This document shows, piece by piece, positions 52,588 to 64,000 of a stretch of 64,000 bases of DNA. Within the stretch, counting starts at the first letter, position 1, and every line of letters starts with the position of its first letter. The notes under the pieces were generated by a model, which saw nothing but the letters and a program-made list of their open reading frames with translations, was not told the DNA's origin and ran no database searches. Origin of the DNA: Limnohabitans sp. (GTDB lineage: Bacteria; Pseudomonadota; Gammaproteobacteria; Burkholderiales; Burkholderiaceae_C); assembly GCA_009693505.1 (NCBI GenBank), contig SHXD01000001.1, positions 1-64,000 on the forward strand. The letters run 5' to 3'. The translations under genes and the position numbers were made by a program.

Positions 52588-52971
52588 ATGCAAAACACCC
52601 AACTGACCCTTGAAGACATCGCCCAACAGTGCGGCGGCGAAATGCCATTGCCCGTGCAAGAAGCCAACGGAGTCGTCTTTGCAGAACCTTGGCAAGCGCA
52701 TGCTTTTGCCATGACGCTTCAGTTACACGAAAAGGGCTTGTTCACGTGGCCCGAGTGGGCAGTTGCGTTGACGGGTGAAATTCTAAAAGCGCAGACTGCT
52801 GGCGATGCTGACACCGGCACCACGTATTACACGCACTGGCTCAATGCCCTGGAGTCAATGGTGTTGGCCAAGCAATTGGGCACCGCCGACCAAATTCATG
52901 ATTTGGAACATGCTTGGGAAGCTGCCGCTGCACGGACACCCCACGGACAGCCCATCGCCTTAGACATTTAA
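52588..52971 (+). CDS. Nitrile hydratase accessory (activator) protein
   Basis: This is a 127-residue protein related to the N-terminal part of the beta subunit, as known for accessory proteins of cobalt nitrile hydratase (NhlE/P14K type), which exchange or load the alpha subunit with cobalt. Segments: FAEPWQAHAFAMTLQLHEKGLFTWPEWA and YYTHWLNALESMV. The ATG at 52588 is preferred to the TTG at 52570. It is 19 bp after nthB. Confidence 0.9.
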   Translation: MQNTQLTLEDIAQQCGGEMPLPVQEANGVVFAEPWQAHAFAMTLQLHEKGLFTWPEWAVALTGEILKAQTAGDADTGTTYYTHWLNALESMVLAKQLGTADQIHDLEHAWEAAAARTPHGQPIALDI

Positions 52972-53030
52972 GTCTCTGGGGTGTCGGTGCCGACAACACT
53001 ATGATGCGCACATCTTCCGGATAATTAAAC

Positions 53031-53903
53031 TTGCGATTTCCTTTTTTACCTGTTGCCGCCCTGATGGTCAGTTTGATCACTCTGTGTGCTGGCACATCCT
53101 TGGCCAAAGGTTTGTTTCCGTTTGTAGGTGCCGAGGGAACCACCACCTACCGATTGGTATTTTCCACGCTATTGCTCATGGCTTTTTGGCGCCCTTGGCG
53201 CCGCGCCTGGACTTGGGCCGATGTGCCCATCCTGGTGGTGTTTGGCGCCACATTGGGCGTGATGAACTTGCTGTTTTACAGCGCTATCAAAACCGTGCCC
53301 TTTGGTTTGGCCATCGCCGTTGAATTCACGGGGCCGTTGGCCGTCGCTTTGTGGTCTTCCAAAAAACCGCTCGACTTTGTATGGATTGTTTTAGCCGTTG
53401 CTGGCATGGGCCTGATCTTGCCACTTGGAAACACGATGGGTGCAGACATGCAGACAGCTGCGATCGATCCGCTGGGAATTGCTTATGCGTTAGGCGCTGG
53501 TGCTTGCTGGGCTGTCTACATTGTTGTCGGCCAACGCGTGGCCGATCGCATTGGGGCATTTGCCACACCCATGGGCATGTTGGTGGCAGCCTTACTGGTC
53601 ACCCCTGTGGGCATCAGTGTGGCGGGCAGTTCATTGTTAAACCCAGAGTGGATGTTGGCTGGCTTAGGCATTGCCTTGCTGTCGAGTGCTATTCCCTATA
53701 GCTTGGAAATGTATTCACTCAAACACTTGCCCAAACAAACATTCAGCATCTTGCTCAGTCTAGAGCCCGCCGTAGGTGCATTGGCGGGTTGGCTGGTTCT
53801 TTCAGAACAACTCAGCACACAACAATTGGGTGCCATCGGCTTGATCATGGCCGCTTCGATGGGAAGCGCCATGACCGCGGGTCAGCGCAAGATCGCTGAT
53901 TGA
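53031..53903 (+). CDS. EamA/RhtA-family inner-membrane exporter
   Basis: This is a 290-residue drug/metabolite transporter-type protein with ten hydrophobic helices in two EamA repeats. The start LPVAALMVSLITLCAGTSLAKGLFP and GAEGTTTYRL resemble threonine/homoserine exporter RhtA. The only start that includes the conserved first helix is TTG at 53031; an ATG at 53064 is the alternative. It is convergent with gyrB, with only 9 bp between the stops. Confidence 0.85.
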   Translation: MRFPFLPVAALMVSLITLCAGTSLAKGLFPFVGAEGTTTYRLVFSTLLLMAFWRPWRRAWTWADVPILVVFGATLGVMNLLFYSAIKTVPFGLAIAVEFTGPLAVALWSSKKPLDFVWIVLAVAGMGLILPLGNTMGADMQTAAIDPLGIAYALGAGACWAVYIVVGQRVADRIGAFATPMGMLVAALLVTPVGISVAGSSLLNPEWMLAGLGIALLSSAIPYSLEMYSLKHLPKQTFSILLSLEPAVGALAGWLVLSEQLSTQQLGAIGLIMAASMGSAMTAGQRKIAD

Positions 53904-53912
53904 TTCCAGGAA

Positions 53913-56582
<2,670 letters not shown>

Positions 56583-56620
56583 CTAAGGGTGTTTTGATTC
56601 ACCTTCAATCGGCTCTGGCC

Positions 56621-57730
56621 TTAAATGCGCATGGGCATCACCACGTATTTGAACTGGTCGTTTTCTGGGATGGTGATGAGTGCAGAGCTGTTGGCATCGG
56701 CCAAATCAATGCGCACCATGTCTTGGCCCATGTTGGTCAGTACATCGATGATGTAAGTGACGTTGAAGCCAATTTCAATGCTGTCGCCAGCGTAGTCAAT
56801 GTCAAGTTCGTCCACGGCTTCTTCTTGCTCGGCGTTGGTCGACGCCACGCGCAAAGTGCCGGGGTCTAAATTCAAACGAACGCCTTTGAATTTGTCGCTG
56901 GTCAAAATGGCAGTGCGTTGCAAGCAAGACAACAAGGCTTGACGGCCCAGCGTGAGGTTGTTGCGGTGGCCTTTGGGAATGACGCGGTTGTAATCGGGGA
57001 ACTTGCCTTCTACGAGTTTGGTCACAAACTCCATGCCACCAAAACTGAACTTGGCTTGGTTGTTGGCAAACTGCATGTCGATTGCGCCTTCGGCATCACT
57101 TAACAAGCGCTGCATTTCTAACACTGTTTTGCGGGGCAAAATAACTTCTTGTTTGTTGGGCACATCGGTGTCCAAAGTGGCCGAAGCAAAAGCCAAACGG
57201 TGACCATCGGTAGACACCAAAGACAACTGCTTGCCTTCGGCCACAAACAAAATACCGTTGAGGTAATAACGGATGTCGTGCACGGCCATGGCAAAAGACA
57301 CTTGGCTGAGCAACTGCTTCAAAGTTTTTTGCGGCACGCTGAAAGCGGGGCCAAAGCTGGCCGCTTCTTGCACCAGTGGAAAATCTTCTGCAGGCAATGT
57401 CTGCAATGTGAATTTGGATTTGCCACCCTTCAAAATCAATTTGCTTTGACTGGATTCCAAACTGACGGTTTGATCGGAAGGCATGGTGCGCAAAATGTCG
57501 ATCAGTTTGCGCGCGCCCACCGTGGTCGTGAAGTCGCCGGCATCGCCGTCCATTTCGGCGGTGGTGCGAATTTGGATTTCAAGATCGCTGGTAGTCAACT
57601 GCAGAGCTTTACCAGTTTTGCGAATCAACACATTGGCCAAAACAGGCAATGTGTGACGACGCTCAACGATGCCAGAAACGGATTGCAAAACAGACAGCAA
57701 TTTGTCTTGGGTGGCCTTCAGTACGATCAT
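56621..57730 (-). CDS. dnaN: DNA polymerase III beta subunit (sliding clamp)
   Basis: This is the ring-shaped processivity clamp, 369 residues with three similar domains. It starts MIVLKATQDKLLSVLQSVSGIVERRHTLPVLANVLI and ends with the conserved VVMPMRI. The ATG at 57730 has GAGGAAGAC upstream; the track start is 27 bp earlier. A strong hairpin lies just upstream in the gap to dnaA. Confidence 0.97.
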   Translation of the reverse strand: MIVLKATQDKLLSVLQSVSGIVERRHTLPVLANVLIRKTGKALQLTTSDLEIQIRTTAEMDGDAGDFTTTVGARKLIDILRTMPSDQTVSLESSQSKLILKGGKSKFTLQTLPAEDFPLVQEAASFGPAFSVPQKTLKQLLSQVSFAMAVHDIRYYLNGILFVAEGKQLSLVSTDGHRLAFASATLDTDVPNKQEVILPRKTVLEMQRLLSDAEGAIDMQFANNQAKFSFGGMEFVTKLVEGKFPDYNRVIPKGHRNNLTLGRQALLSCLQRTAILTSDKFKGVRLNLDPGTLRVASTNAEQEEAVDELDIDYAGDSIEIGFNVTYIIDVLTNMGQDMVRIDLADANSSALITIPENDQFKYVVMPMRI

Positions 57731-57746
57731 GTCTTCCTCTGTTTTA

Positions 57747-57777
57747 GGGGGCCCCAATTTGGAATTCGGGGGCCCCC
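57747..57777. other. Strong hairpin in dnaA-dnaN gap
   Basis: GGGGGCCCC-AATT and AATT-CGGGGGCCCC form a 13-bp stem with one bulge and a short loop, ending 17 bp before the dnaN start on the minus strand. No T run follows, so it is not a standard terminator; it could act in attenuation or mRNA stability. Confidence 0.7.
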
Positions 57778-57864
57778 AGATTTTCGCTGATTTTTAGCCT
57801 CAAATTGAGCTTTTGACGGCTTAATTCAGCATTCTTTAGGGGGGCTCGGCCACCCACCCCAAAC

Positions 57865-59265
57865 TTAGCCTTTGAGGGTTTGTTCCAAAACGTGCAATTG
57901 TTGGTTCAACTCAGTCAGTTGCTGGCGTTCTGCGCTGATTTTTCGCACGGCATGCAACACCGTGGTGTGATCGCGTCCACCAAACAACTCGCCAATTTCA
58001 GGGAGGCTTTTTTGGGTCAATTCTTTGGCCAAGTACATGGCAATCTGACGCGGCCGAGCAATGCTGGCCGGGCGCTTTTTGGAATACATGTCGGCGACCT
58101 TGATCTTGTAATAATCGGCCACCGTTTTTTGAATGTTCTCGACGCTGATTTGGCGGTTTTGAATGGACAGCAAGTCGCGCAGGGCTTCCCGTGCCAGTTG
58201 GATGGAAATTTCCTTCTGGTTAAAACGCGAATACGCCAAGATTTTGCGCAATGCGCCTTCCAGCTCACGCACGTTAGAACGCACGTTCTTGGCCACAAAG
58301 AAGGCCACTTCTTCGGGCATGACACTGCCTTCACTGATGGCCTTGTTGATCAAAATGGCCACCCGCATTTCAAGCTCAGGCGGCTCAATGGCCACCGTGA
58401 GGCCCGAATCAAATCGGGATACCAGCCGCTCATGGATGTCAGCCAAGCCTTTGGGATAGGTGTCGCTGGTCATCACAATGTGCGACTTTTTGGCCAGCAA
58501 GGCCTCAAAGGCGTTGAAGAACTCTTCTTGGGTGCGATCTTTGTTGGCAAAGAATTGCACATCGTCAATGAGGAGCAAATCGAGCGAGTGATAGCGATGC
58601 TTGAACTCGTCAAATGTTTTGCGCTGATAGGCTTTAACCACATCTGACACAAACTGTTCAGCATGAATGTAGAGAACTTTGGCATCGGGCCTGTCAGCCA
58701 AGAGCTTGTTGCCCACCGCATGCACCAAGTGGGTCTTACCCAAACCCACGCCACCGTAGATGAAAAGAGGGTTGTAAAGGTGGCCGGGCATGGTGGCCAC
58801 ATGCATGGCTGCAGCGCGGGCCATGCGGTTGGCAGAGCCCTCCACCAAGGTGTCAAAAGTGAGGGCCGTGTTCAAACGGTGACGATGGCCGTCGGCGGGC
58901 ACTTCATCGGGCGCATCACCTGTTTCGGGCCTGGCTTCCAAAGCAGCTTTTGCCATTGAAAATGCAGTTTTTCCTTGAACTTCTCTGGTAGTAAGTGCTA
59001 ACTCTATTTGAATTTTTTGGCCATGCAACCGAGACAAGACATCGGCCAATTTCGAGCTGTATTGCGCCCGTATCCAGTCTAATTTGAATCGGTTGGCCAC
59101 AAACAAAGTGACCTTTGACAGGTCATCTGAGACCTGGGCGGTGAGCGGCTTGATCCATGTGTTGAATTGCTGCTCAGGGATCTCCTGGGCCAGCTCGTCT
59201 AGGCACACCTGCCAAAGCGCTTGACCGGCTTCGTCTGCGTCCGAGGGATGCTGTCCGTTGCTCAT
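57865..59265 (-). CDS. dnaA: Chromosomal replication initiator protein DnaA
   Basis: This is the origin-binding initiator, 466 residues. Domain I begins [25 protein letters not shown]; the AAA+ core has Walker [17 protein letters not shown] and Walker [11 protein letters not shown]; domain IV ends with [16 protein letters not shown]. The start is the ATG at 59265; the upstream codon used by the track is TTG. It lies directly at oriC, transcribed away from it. Confidence 0.98.
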   Translation of the reverse strand: MSNGQHPSDADEAGQALWQVCLDELAQEIPEQQFNTWIKPLTAQVSDDLSKVTLFVANRFKLDWIRAQYSSKLADVLSRLHGQKIQIELALTTREVQGKTAFSMAKAALEARPETGDAPDEVPADGHRHRLNTALTFDTLVEGSANRMARAAAMHVATMPGHLYNPLFIYGGVGLGKTHLVHAVGNKLLADRPDAKVLYIHAEQFVSDVVKAYQRKTFDEFKHRYHSLDLLLIDDVQFFANKDRTQEEFFNAFEALLAKKSHIVMTSDTYPKGLADIHERLVSRFDSGLTVAIEPPELEMRVAILINKAISEGSVMPEEVAFFVAKNVRSNVRELEGALRKILAYSRFNQKEISIQLAREALRDLLSIQNRQISVENIQKTVADYYKIKVADMYSKKRPASIARPRQIAMYLAKELTQKSLPEIGELFGGRDHTTVLHAVRKISAERQQLTELNQQLHVLEQTLKG

Positions 59266-59485
59266 TGGCAAGCGCCTAGGGTGTGGACAGATGGTTGTTT
59301 CATTGGGCTCAAAAGTAACTTTATCAAGAGTTTATCCACATGCAAGGTGGACAGCTTATGCCATCATAAACTAGAATTTTCAGGTGGGTCCATGGATATT
59401 TTCAGAACAAATCAGAACCAGGGTTTGCCAGCTCCCAGAAAGTTTGCGATAATCGCTGGTTTCCCCCAAAAATATCTGATTCAAA
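59266..59485. other. oriC region between dnaA and rpmH
   Basis: This is the 220-bp gap between divergent dnaA and rpmH, the standard site of oriC in betaproteobacteria. It contains one perfect DnaA box (TTATCCACA, 59332-59340). A nearby TTATCAAG and two sequences with only a GGTGGACA or GTGGACA core may be weak boxes. AT-rich stretches at about 59312-59335 and 59360-59375 could unwind. The region also holds the dnaA and rpmH promoters. An origin is supported by gene order more than by the number of boxes. Confidence 0.85.
59332..59340 (+). other. Consensus DnaA box
   Basis: TTATCCACA, exact match to the R1-type consensus, inside the oriC region 66 bp upstream of the dnaA start. Confidence 0.9.
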
Positions 59486-59620
59486 ATGAAACGCACTTAT
59501 CAACCCTCTAAGACACGCCGCGCACGCACACACGGATTTTTGGTTCGCATGAAAACACGTGGTGGCCGTGCTGTGATCAATGCACGCCGCGCCAAAGGCC
59601 GCAAACGCTTGGCTGCTTAA
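59486..59620 (+). CDS. rpmH: 50S ribosomal protein L34
   Basis: This gene is too short for the ORF track. The reading frame gives [20 protein letters not shown] and a basic tail ending GRKRLAA, 44 residues, the full length of L34. It is the first gene on the right side of oriC, 51 bp before rnpA. Confidence 0.97.
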   Translation: MKRTYQPSKTRRARTHGFLVRMKTRGGRAVINARRAKGRKRLAA

Positions 59621-59671
59621 GCTTGGTCATTGCGCCTTGTTTATTGGGCAATCCCATGACTCGGCAGTGGT

Positions 59672-60085
59672 GTGCAGCGATTAAAAACCCGCCCTCAATT
59701 CCAAGCTGCCCTTGCAGGTGGCACGGTTTCTCGCACCCCACATTTCGCATTGCATCGCCTCAGCTTGACTAGCTCTGGCACAAATGCAGTCAACCCACAG
59801 GTTGAAGCTGCACATCCCCCTCTTTTTTATCCGCAAGCTGTTTGGCTTGGCGCCATGGTGCCCAAACGTTGGGCCCGACGCGCCGTCACTCGCAACACCA
59901 TCAAGCGACAAATCTACGCCATCAGTGCGCAGTTTGAAGTTCGATTGCCTTGTGCAGCCCACGTTGTTCGCTTGCGTTCAGGATTTGATCGGAAACAATT
60001 CATCAGCGCTACATCCACACTTCTCAAGCAAGCTGTCCGGCTTGAGCTAGAGCAGTTGTTTGAACACGCAGCCAACAAGCCATGA
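59672..60085 (+). CDS. rnpA: Ribonuclease P protein component
   Basis: This is the protein subunit of RNase P, which helps the RNA subunit cleave tRNA 5' leaders. It has 137 residues and starts at GTG (MQRLKTRPQFQ). The RNR motif is seen in RRAVTRNTIKRQIY. The protein is basic. It has an insert between strands (SSGTNAVNPQVEAAHPP). It overlaps yidD (ATGA). Confidence 0.95.
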   Translation: MQRLKTRPQFQAALAGGTVSRTPHFALHRLSLTSSGTNAVNPQVEAAHPPLFYPQAVWLGAMVPKRWARRAVTRNTIKRQIYAISAQFEVRLPCAAHVVRLRSGFDRKQFISATSTLLKQAVRLELEQLFEHAANKP

Positions 60086-60366
60086 TTCAGAAACTATTAA
60101 TCGGCATTGTGAAAGGCTATCGCCTTTTTCTCAGCCCTTGGTTAGGATCGGCATGTCGGTTTGAGCCAACCTGCTCTGTTTATGCCATCGATGCTTTAAA
60201 GCAACATGGCGCTGGAGTTGGCAGTTATCTCACCCTCAGACGTATAGGCCGTTGCCAGCCATGGTGCAACGGTGGCCACGACCCGGTGCCCGAACAAGCA
60301 CCGAAGTGGCTTTCGCGTTTATTGCATCACCCGTTAACTCACTCCTCTTCGAAGAAGTCTTCATGA
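60082..60366 (+). CDS. yidD: Membrane protein insertion efficiency factor YidD
   Basis: This is a 94-residue membrane-associated protein with the family pattern YRLFLSPWLGSACRFEPTCSVYAIDAL and RIGRCQPWCNGGHDPVP. It helps YidC-dependent insertion of inner-membrane proteins. It overlaps rnpA at its start and yidC at its end, both as ATGA. Confidence 0.95.
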   Translation: MIQKLLIGIVKGYRLFLSPWLGSACRFEPTCSVYAIDALKQHGAGVGSYLTLRRIGRCQPWCNGGHDPVPEQAPKWLSRLLHHPLTHSSSKKSS

Positions 60367-62069
60367 ACGATATTCGCCGCACCTTTTTATGGGTCATTTT
60401 TGGCTTCTCAATGGTTCTTCTATGGGACCAATGGCAGGTTTACAACGGGCACAAGGCCACGTTCTTCCCTGCGCCCACAGCTGCAACCGCCGACAAAGCA
60501 ACGGCAGCGGCTACGTCTTCTGCAGCCAAAGACTTGCCCCCCGTAGCATCCGCCACAATTGCAGCCCCCAACATGGCAGCCGGGCCCTCACAAGTTCCAG
60601 TTTCTACCAATGTGCCTGTTGCCACCCCATACGAGCGCATTGATGTCAGCACCGATGTTTTAAAACTAAGCTTTGACTCGGAAGGTGGCTCCTTGGTGCG
60701 TTCCGAGTTCTTGAAATTTGGGGAACTTGCAGACAATCAAAAACCTTTTGTGCTTTTAGACGATAGCAAGTCTCGCGTCTATTTGGCGCAAACGGGCTTG
60801 ATCGGTGGCCCCTTTGCTTCGCACAAAACACCCATGAAATTCACTGGCGAGCGCGAGCTCAAAGCGGGTCAAAATGAACTGGCCTTGACATTTGAGTCTG
60901 CCGATACGGGTGGCTTGAAATTGGTCAAAACATACACATTGACACGCGGAAGTTATGCTTTGAAAGTTTCGCACAAAGTTGTCAATACAGGCACGGCGGC
61001 AGCGGCCCCGCAACTGTATGTCCAGCTCGTGCGTGATGGCAACAAGCCTGAAGGTGAGTCTTCTTTTTACATGACCTTTACGGGGCCGGCTGTTTACACC
61101 GATGCGAAAAAATTCCAAAAGCTTGAGTTCGCTGACATCGAGAAAAGCAAAGCCGATTTTGAGAAAACAACCCAACAGGGTTATGTGGCCATGGTGCAGC
61201 ACTACTTTGCATCGGCTTGGTTGCTGCCTGAAAACACTTCTCGCGAAAACTTTGCCCGAAAAGTGGATACCAATTTGTACGCGGTTGGCATGATCACGCC
61301 CTTCAATGAGCTTGCGCCTGGTCAAAGTAAAACCATGGACGTCACCCTCTTTGTGGGTCCTCAAGAAGAAAAAATGCTCGAGGCTTTAGCACCCGGCTTG
61401 GAGTTGGTCAAAGACTACGGTTGGTTAACGGTCTTGGCAAAACCACTTTACTGGTTGCTCGATCGCTTGTTTAGCTTCTTGCAAAACTGGGGCTGGGCCA
61501 TTGTGGCCTTGGTGTTCTTGCTCAAATTGGCTTTCTATTGGCTCAATGCCAAGGCCTATGCCAGCATGGCCAAGATGAAAGCCATCAACCCACGCATCAT
61601 GGAAATGCGCGAGCGTCTGAAAGACAACCCACAGCAAATGCAGCAAGAGATGATGCGCATTTACCGCGAGGAGAAAGTCAACCCGATGGGCGGTTGCTTC
61701 CCCATCATGGTTCAAATTCCCGTTTTCATCGCGCTTTATTGGGTGTTGTTATCCTCCGTTGAAATGCGCAATGCCCCCTGGGTTGGCTGGATCCACGATT
61801 TGTCAGCACCCGACCCCTACTTCATTTTGCCCGTGGTGATGACGCTGTCCACCATGCTGCAAACCGCTCTCAACCCTGCACCACCAGATCCTATGCAAGC
61901 TAAGCTGATGTGGATCATGCCCTTGGTGTTCAGCGTGATGTTCTTCTTTTTCCCATCGGGTTTGGTGCTTTACTGGATCACCAACAACATTTTGTCAATT
62001 GCACAGCAATGGATGATCAACACCAGAATGGGTGTTCCACCGCAGTTCAATCTGCCAAAATTCAATTGA
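60363..62069 (+). CDS. yidC: Membrane protein insertase YidC
   Basis: This protein has 568 residues. It starts MNDIRRTFLWVIFGFSMVLLW with the first membrane helix, then an Ala/Thr-rich linker (about 40-85), a periplasmic beta-sandwich domain (about 95-340) and the conserved membrane core with NPMGGCFPIMVQIPVFIALYW. The true start is the ATG at 60363 overlapping yidD, not the track start at 60252. It inserts proteins alone or with SecYEG. A terminator follows. Confidence 0.97.
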   Translation: MNDIRRTFLWVIFGFSMVLLWDQWQVYNGHKATFFPAPTAATADKATAAATSSAAKDLPPVASATIAAPNMAAGPSQVPVSTNVPVATPYERIDVSTDVLKLSFDSEGGSLVRSEFLKFGELADNQKPFVLLDDSKSRVYLAQTGLIGGPFASHKTPMKFTGERELKAGQNELALTFESADTGGLKLVKTYTLTRGSYALKVSHKVVNTGTAAAAPQLYVQLVRDGNKPEGESSFYMTFTGPAVYTDAKKFQKLEFADIEKSKADFEKTTQQGYVAMVQHYFASAWLLPENTSRENFARKVDTNLYAVGMITPFNELAPGQSKTMDVTLFVGPQEEKMLEALAPGLELVKDYGWLTVLAKPLYWLLDRLFSFLQNWGWAIVALVFLLKLAFYWLNAKAYASMAKMKAINPRIMEMRERLKDNPQQMQQEMMRIYREEKVNPMGGCFPIMVQIPVFIALYWVLLSSVEMRNAPWVGWIHDLSAPDPYFILPVVMTLSTMLQTALNPAPPDPMQAKLMWIMPLVFSVMFFFFPSGLVLYWITNNILSIAQQWMINTRMGVPPQFNLPKFN

Positions 62070-62120
62070 ACGCCCTTCATTTAACAGCAGGGCCCATTGG
62101 CCTGCTTTGAAATGACCAAC

Positions 62121-62152
62121 ACAGGGCCGCTCATGCGGCCCTGTTGCTTTGT
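62121..62152 (+). terminator. Terminator after yidC
   Basis: ACAGGGCCGC, loop TCAT and GCGGCCCTGT form a perfect 10-bp stem followed by a modest T tract (TGCTTTGT). Confidence 0.8.
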
Positions 62153-62172
62153 CTCATTGATGTTTTAACTTT

Positions 62173-63615
62173 ATGACCGCCATGTTGTCTCGCCATCAAG
62201 ATCCCATCATTGCCATTGCCACGGCCCCTGGCAGAGGCGCAGTGGGCATCGTGCGGGTTTCTGGGCCGCACTTGAAAACTTGGGCTGACGCTTTTTGCGG
62301 CAAACCACTCCAAGCGCGGCAAGCGCATTACCTGTCATTCAACGACGACAAAGGCGAGCCCATCGATCAGGGACTGGCCATCTTCTTTCCTGGCCCTCAC
62401 TCCTATACGGGTGAGGATGTTCTTGAATTGCAAGCACATGGGGGTCCTGTGGTCTTGCAATTGCTCTTGGCGCGCTGCATTGAGTTGGCAGAGTCTGTTA
62501 ACCCGCACACTGGCAAGGTGCTGCTTCAGGGTCTTCGCTTGGCGCAAGCTGGCGAATTCACACAACGCGCATTTCTCAATGACAAAATTGATTTGGCCCA
62601 GGCCGAAGCCATTGCCGATTTGATTGATGCATCCACCAGTGCCGCTGCACGCAGTGCCAGCAGATCTTTGGCCGGGGTGTTCTCTCAAGAAATTCATACG
62701 CTGCGTGACAGCCTGATTCACTTGCGCATGTTGGTAGAAGCCACTTTGGATTTCCCAGAAGAAGAAATTGATTTTTTACAGAAAGCCGATGCGCAGGGGC
62801 AACTAGAGAGACTGCAAACGCAACTTGAAAAAGTATTGCTGCGAACCCAGCAAGGCGCATTGCTGCGTGAGGGCATTAAGGTGGTCATTGCAGGCCAACC
62901 CAATGCCGGGAAAAGCTCACTGCTCAATGCCTTGGCGGGTGCCGAGTTGGCCATCGTCACGCCCATCGCAGGCACCACGCGCGATGTGGTGCAACAAACC
63001 ATTCAAATTGAAGGCGTGCCAATTCACATCATTGACACCGCAGGCCTGCGCGAAGGCGAGGGCATTGATGAGGTGGAGCAAATTGGCATTCAACGCGCTT
63101 GGGCCCAAATTGCAGGGGCAGATGCTGTCTTGTTTTTGCACGACCTGACGCGCAGTCATGACCTCGAGTATTTGCAGGCCGATCACAAAATACAAGAAAG
63201 CCTTACCGCGCAGCTTCCGCATGGCGTGACTTTGCTGAACGTCTGGAACAAGTTCGACCTTGCGCCTTCTGCTGCATCACCGCGCACCAGTGACAACACT
63301 TCCAATGACATTGATTTGTCTGCCAAAACAGGGTTGGGCATTGATCAACTTCGCGCCAAGTTACTTCAGACAGCAGGCTGGCAACCGGCCAGTGAAGGTT
63401 TGTACTTGGCGCGCGCGCGGCACGTCCAAGCACTCAAACGTGTTCAATCTCACGTTGAAATGGCCGATGCGCATTTGCGCGCACAAGCCCAGTCACTGGA
63501 CTTGTTGGCTGAAGAGTTGCGCTTGTCGCAAACGGCTTTGAATGAAATTACAGGCGAGTTCAACGCCGACGATTTGCTGGGCGTTATTTTCTCCAGCTTT
63601 TGCATTGGTAAATAA
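62173..63615 (+). CDS. mnmE: tRNA uridine-5-carboxymethylaminomethyl modification GTPase MnmE
   Basis: This enzyme modifies the wobble uridine of several tRNAs together with MnmG. It has 480 residues. The N-terminal folate-binding domain contains [13 protein letters not shown], the G domain has [18 protein letters not shown] and DTAGLRE, and the C-terminus ends with the catalytic CIGK. The start may be the ATG at 62173 or the one at 62182. Confidence 0.97.
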   Translation: MTAMLSRHQDPIIAIATAPGRGAVGIVRVSGPHLKTWADAFCGKPLQARQAHYLSFNDDKGEPIDQGLAIFFPGPHSYTGEDVLELQAHGGPVVLQLLLARCIELAESVNPHTGKVLLQGLRLAQAGEFTQRAFLNDKIDLAQAEAIADLIDASTSAAARSASRSLAGVFSQEIHTLRDSLIHLRMLVEATLDFPEEEIDFLQKADAQGQLERLQTQLEKVLLRTQQGALLREGIKVVIAGQPNAGKSSLLNALAGAELAIVTPIAGTTRDVVQQTIQIEGVPIHIIDTAGLREGEGIDEVEQIGIQRAWAQIAGADAVLFLHDLTRSHDLEYLQADHKIQESLTAQLPHGVTLLNVWNKFDLAPSAASPRTSDNTSNDIDLSAKTGLGIDQLRAKLLQTAGWQPASEGLYLARARHVQALKRVQSHVEMADAHLRAQAQSLDLLAEELRLSQTALNEITGEFNADDLLGVIFSSFCIGK

Positions 63616-63618
63616 CAC

Positions 63619-64000
63619 ATGGCCAAGACGCCCATCATCGATCGACCTTCACCACAAAATCCAAAGTCATTGAGTGGCTTGCTGCCTTTTTTAAAACCCT
63701 ATAAGTTGCAAATTGGTTTAGCGATAGCGTTCTTGGTCTTGGCTGCAGCATCGACCTTGATATTTCCAATTGCCTTGCGCCAATTGATTGACAACGGACT
63801 TCAGCACCCCGACCCCGGCGCACAGGCCATGGCATTGCAAGGCAATTTCATCATGCTGTTTGCCGTTGCCGTTGCATTGGGTTTGTTTTCTGCGGCGCGC
63901 TTTTTCACAGTCAGTTGGCTAGGCGAGCGCGTGACCACCGATCTGCGCAATGCGGTTTACAGCCATGTCTTGAAGCAGAGCCCCGCTTTTTTTGAAACCA
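63619..64000 (+). CDS. ABC exporter, MsbA-like, N-terminal part (runs off window)
   Basis: This frame has no stop before the window end, so the track omitted it. It begins MAKTPIIDRPSPQNPKSLSG and continues with the first membrane helices (LAIAFLVLAAASTLIFPIAL) and SWLGERVTTDLRNAVYSHVLKQS, the pattern of the type IV exporter transmembrane domain. The ATP-binding domain is expected outside. It starts 4 bp after mnmE. Lipid or drug export is possible. Confidence 0.85.
   Translation, partial: MAKTPIIDRPSPQNPKSLSGLLPFLKPYKLQIGLAIAFLVLAAASTLIFPIALRQLIDNGLQHPDPGAQAMALQGNFIMLFAVAVALGLFSAARFFTVSWLGERVTTDLRNAVYSHVLKQSPAFFET

Overview
The window is a 64 kb piece of a betaproteobacterial chromosome that contains the replication origin. 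Gene order gyrB-dnaN-dnaA-[oriC]-rpmH-rnpA-yidD-yidC-mnmE, the many TctC-type (Bug) binding proteins and the overall protein similarity pattern suggest Burkholderiales, most likely Comamonadaceae. The genus cannot be fixed from the sequence alone. I see no rRNA, tRNA, CRISPR array, prophage or intact insertion sequence.

Positions 1-32300 look like one large catabolic regulon. A minus-strand operon (9394 down to 1) carries a double cupin, an EutA-like ASKHA ATPase, a prolyl iminopeptidase-like hydrolase, a two-subunit molybdenum hydroxylase (IorA/IorB type, Tat signal), a solute-binding protein, a class II aldolase and a TctC protein. Divergent from it are a porin and a small cytochrome c. A second minus-strand operon (22787 down to 12031) carries an FbpB/FbpC-like ABC permease and ATPase, three more cupins, two solute-binding proteins, an MFS transporter and a thiamine-diphosphate enzyme that has a Tat signal. 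On the plus strand from 23182 are an IclR regulator, a ferredoxin reductase and a second EutA-like ATPase with histidine-rich ends. Next to it lie a Ni/Co permease, NikR and a CobW-type GTPase. Then come a zinc alcohol dehydrogenase and a Rieske oxygenase with its ferredoxin. Five copies of a 37-bp operator-like element (two 17-bp inverted repeats at a 20-bp period) stand in front of the operons of this region. They tie it together as a probable IclR regulon for an aromatic or related carboxylated compound whose identity I cannot read from sequence. Ethanolamine ammonia-lyase genes (eutBC) are absent, so the EutA homologues must serve another enzyme here or act elsewhere.

Positions 32300-41200 hold a second transport and catabolic block: an orphan TctC, an AbrB-type membrane protein, an atypical SDR, and a complete TctCBA tricarboxylate transporter flanked by two MmgE/PrpD family proteins. 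Between the two catabolic systems and the TPP gene there is one decayed locus (11466-11992), a nucleotidyltransferase with an internal stop plus a broken partner.

Positions 41400-64000 are mostly housekeeping: a fatty-acid desaturase, pgk, azlCD, fmt-def, dprA, yajC-secD-secF, a cobalt-type nitrile hydratase operon (alpha, beta, accessory), an EamA exporter, gyrB, dnaN, dnaA, oriC, rpmH, rnpA, yidD, yidC, mnmE and the start of an MsbA-like ABC exporter that runs off the window. Leading-strand orientation is kept on both sides of oriC.
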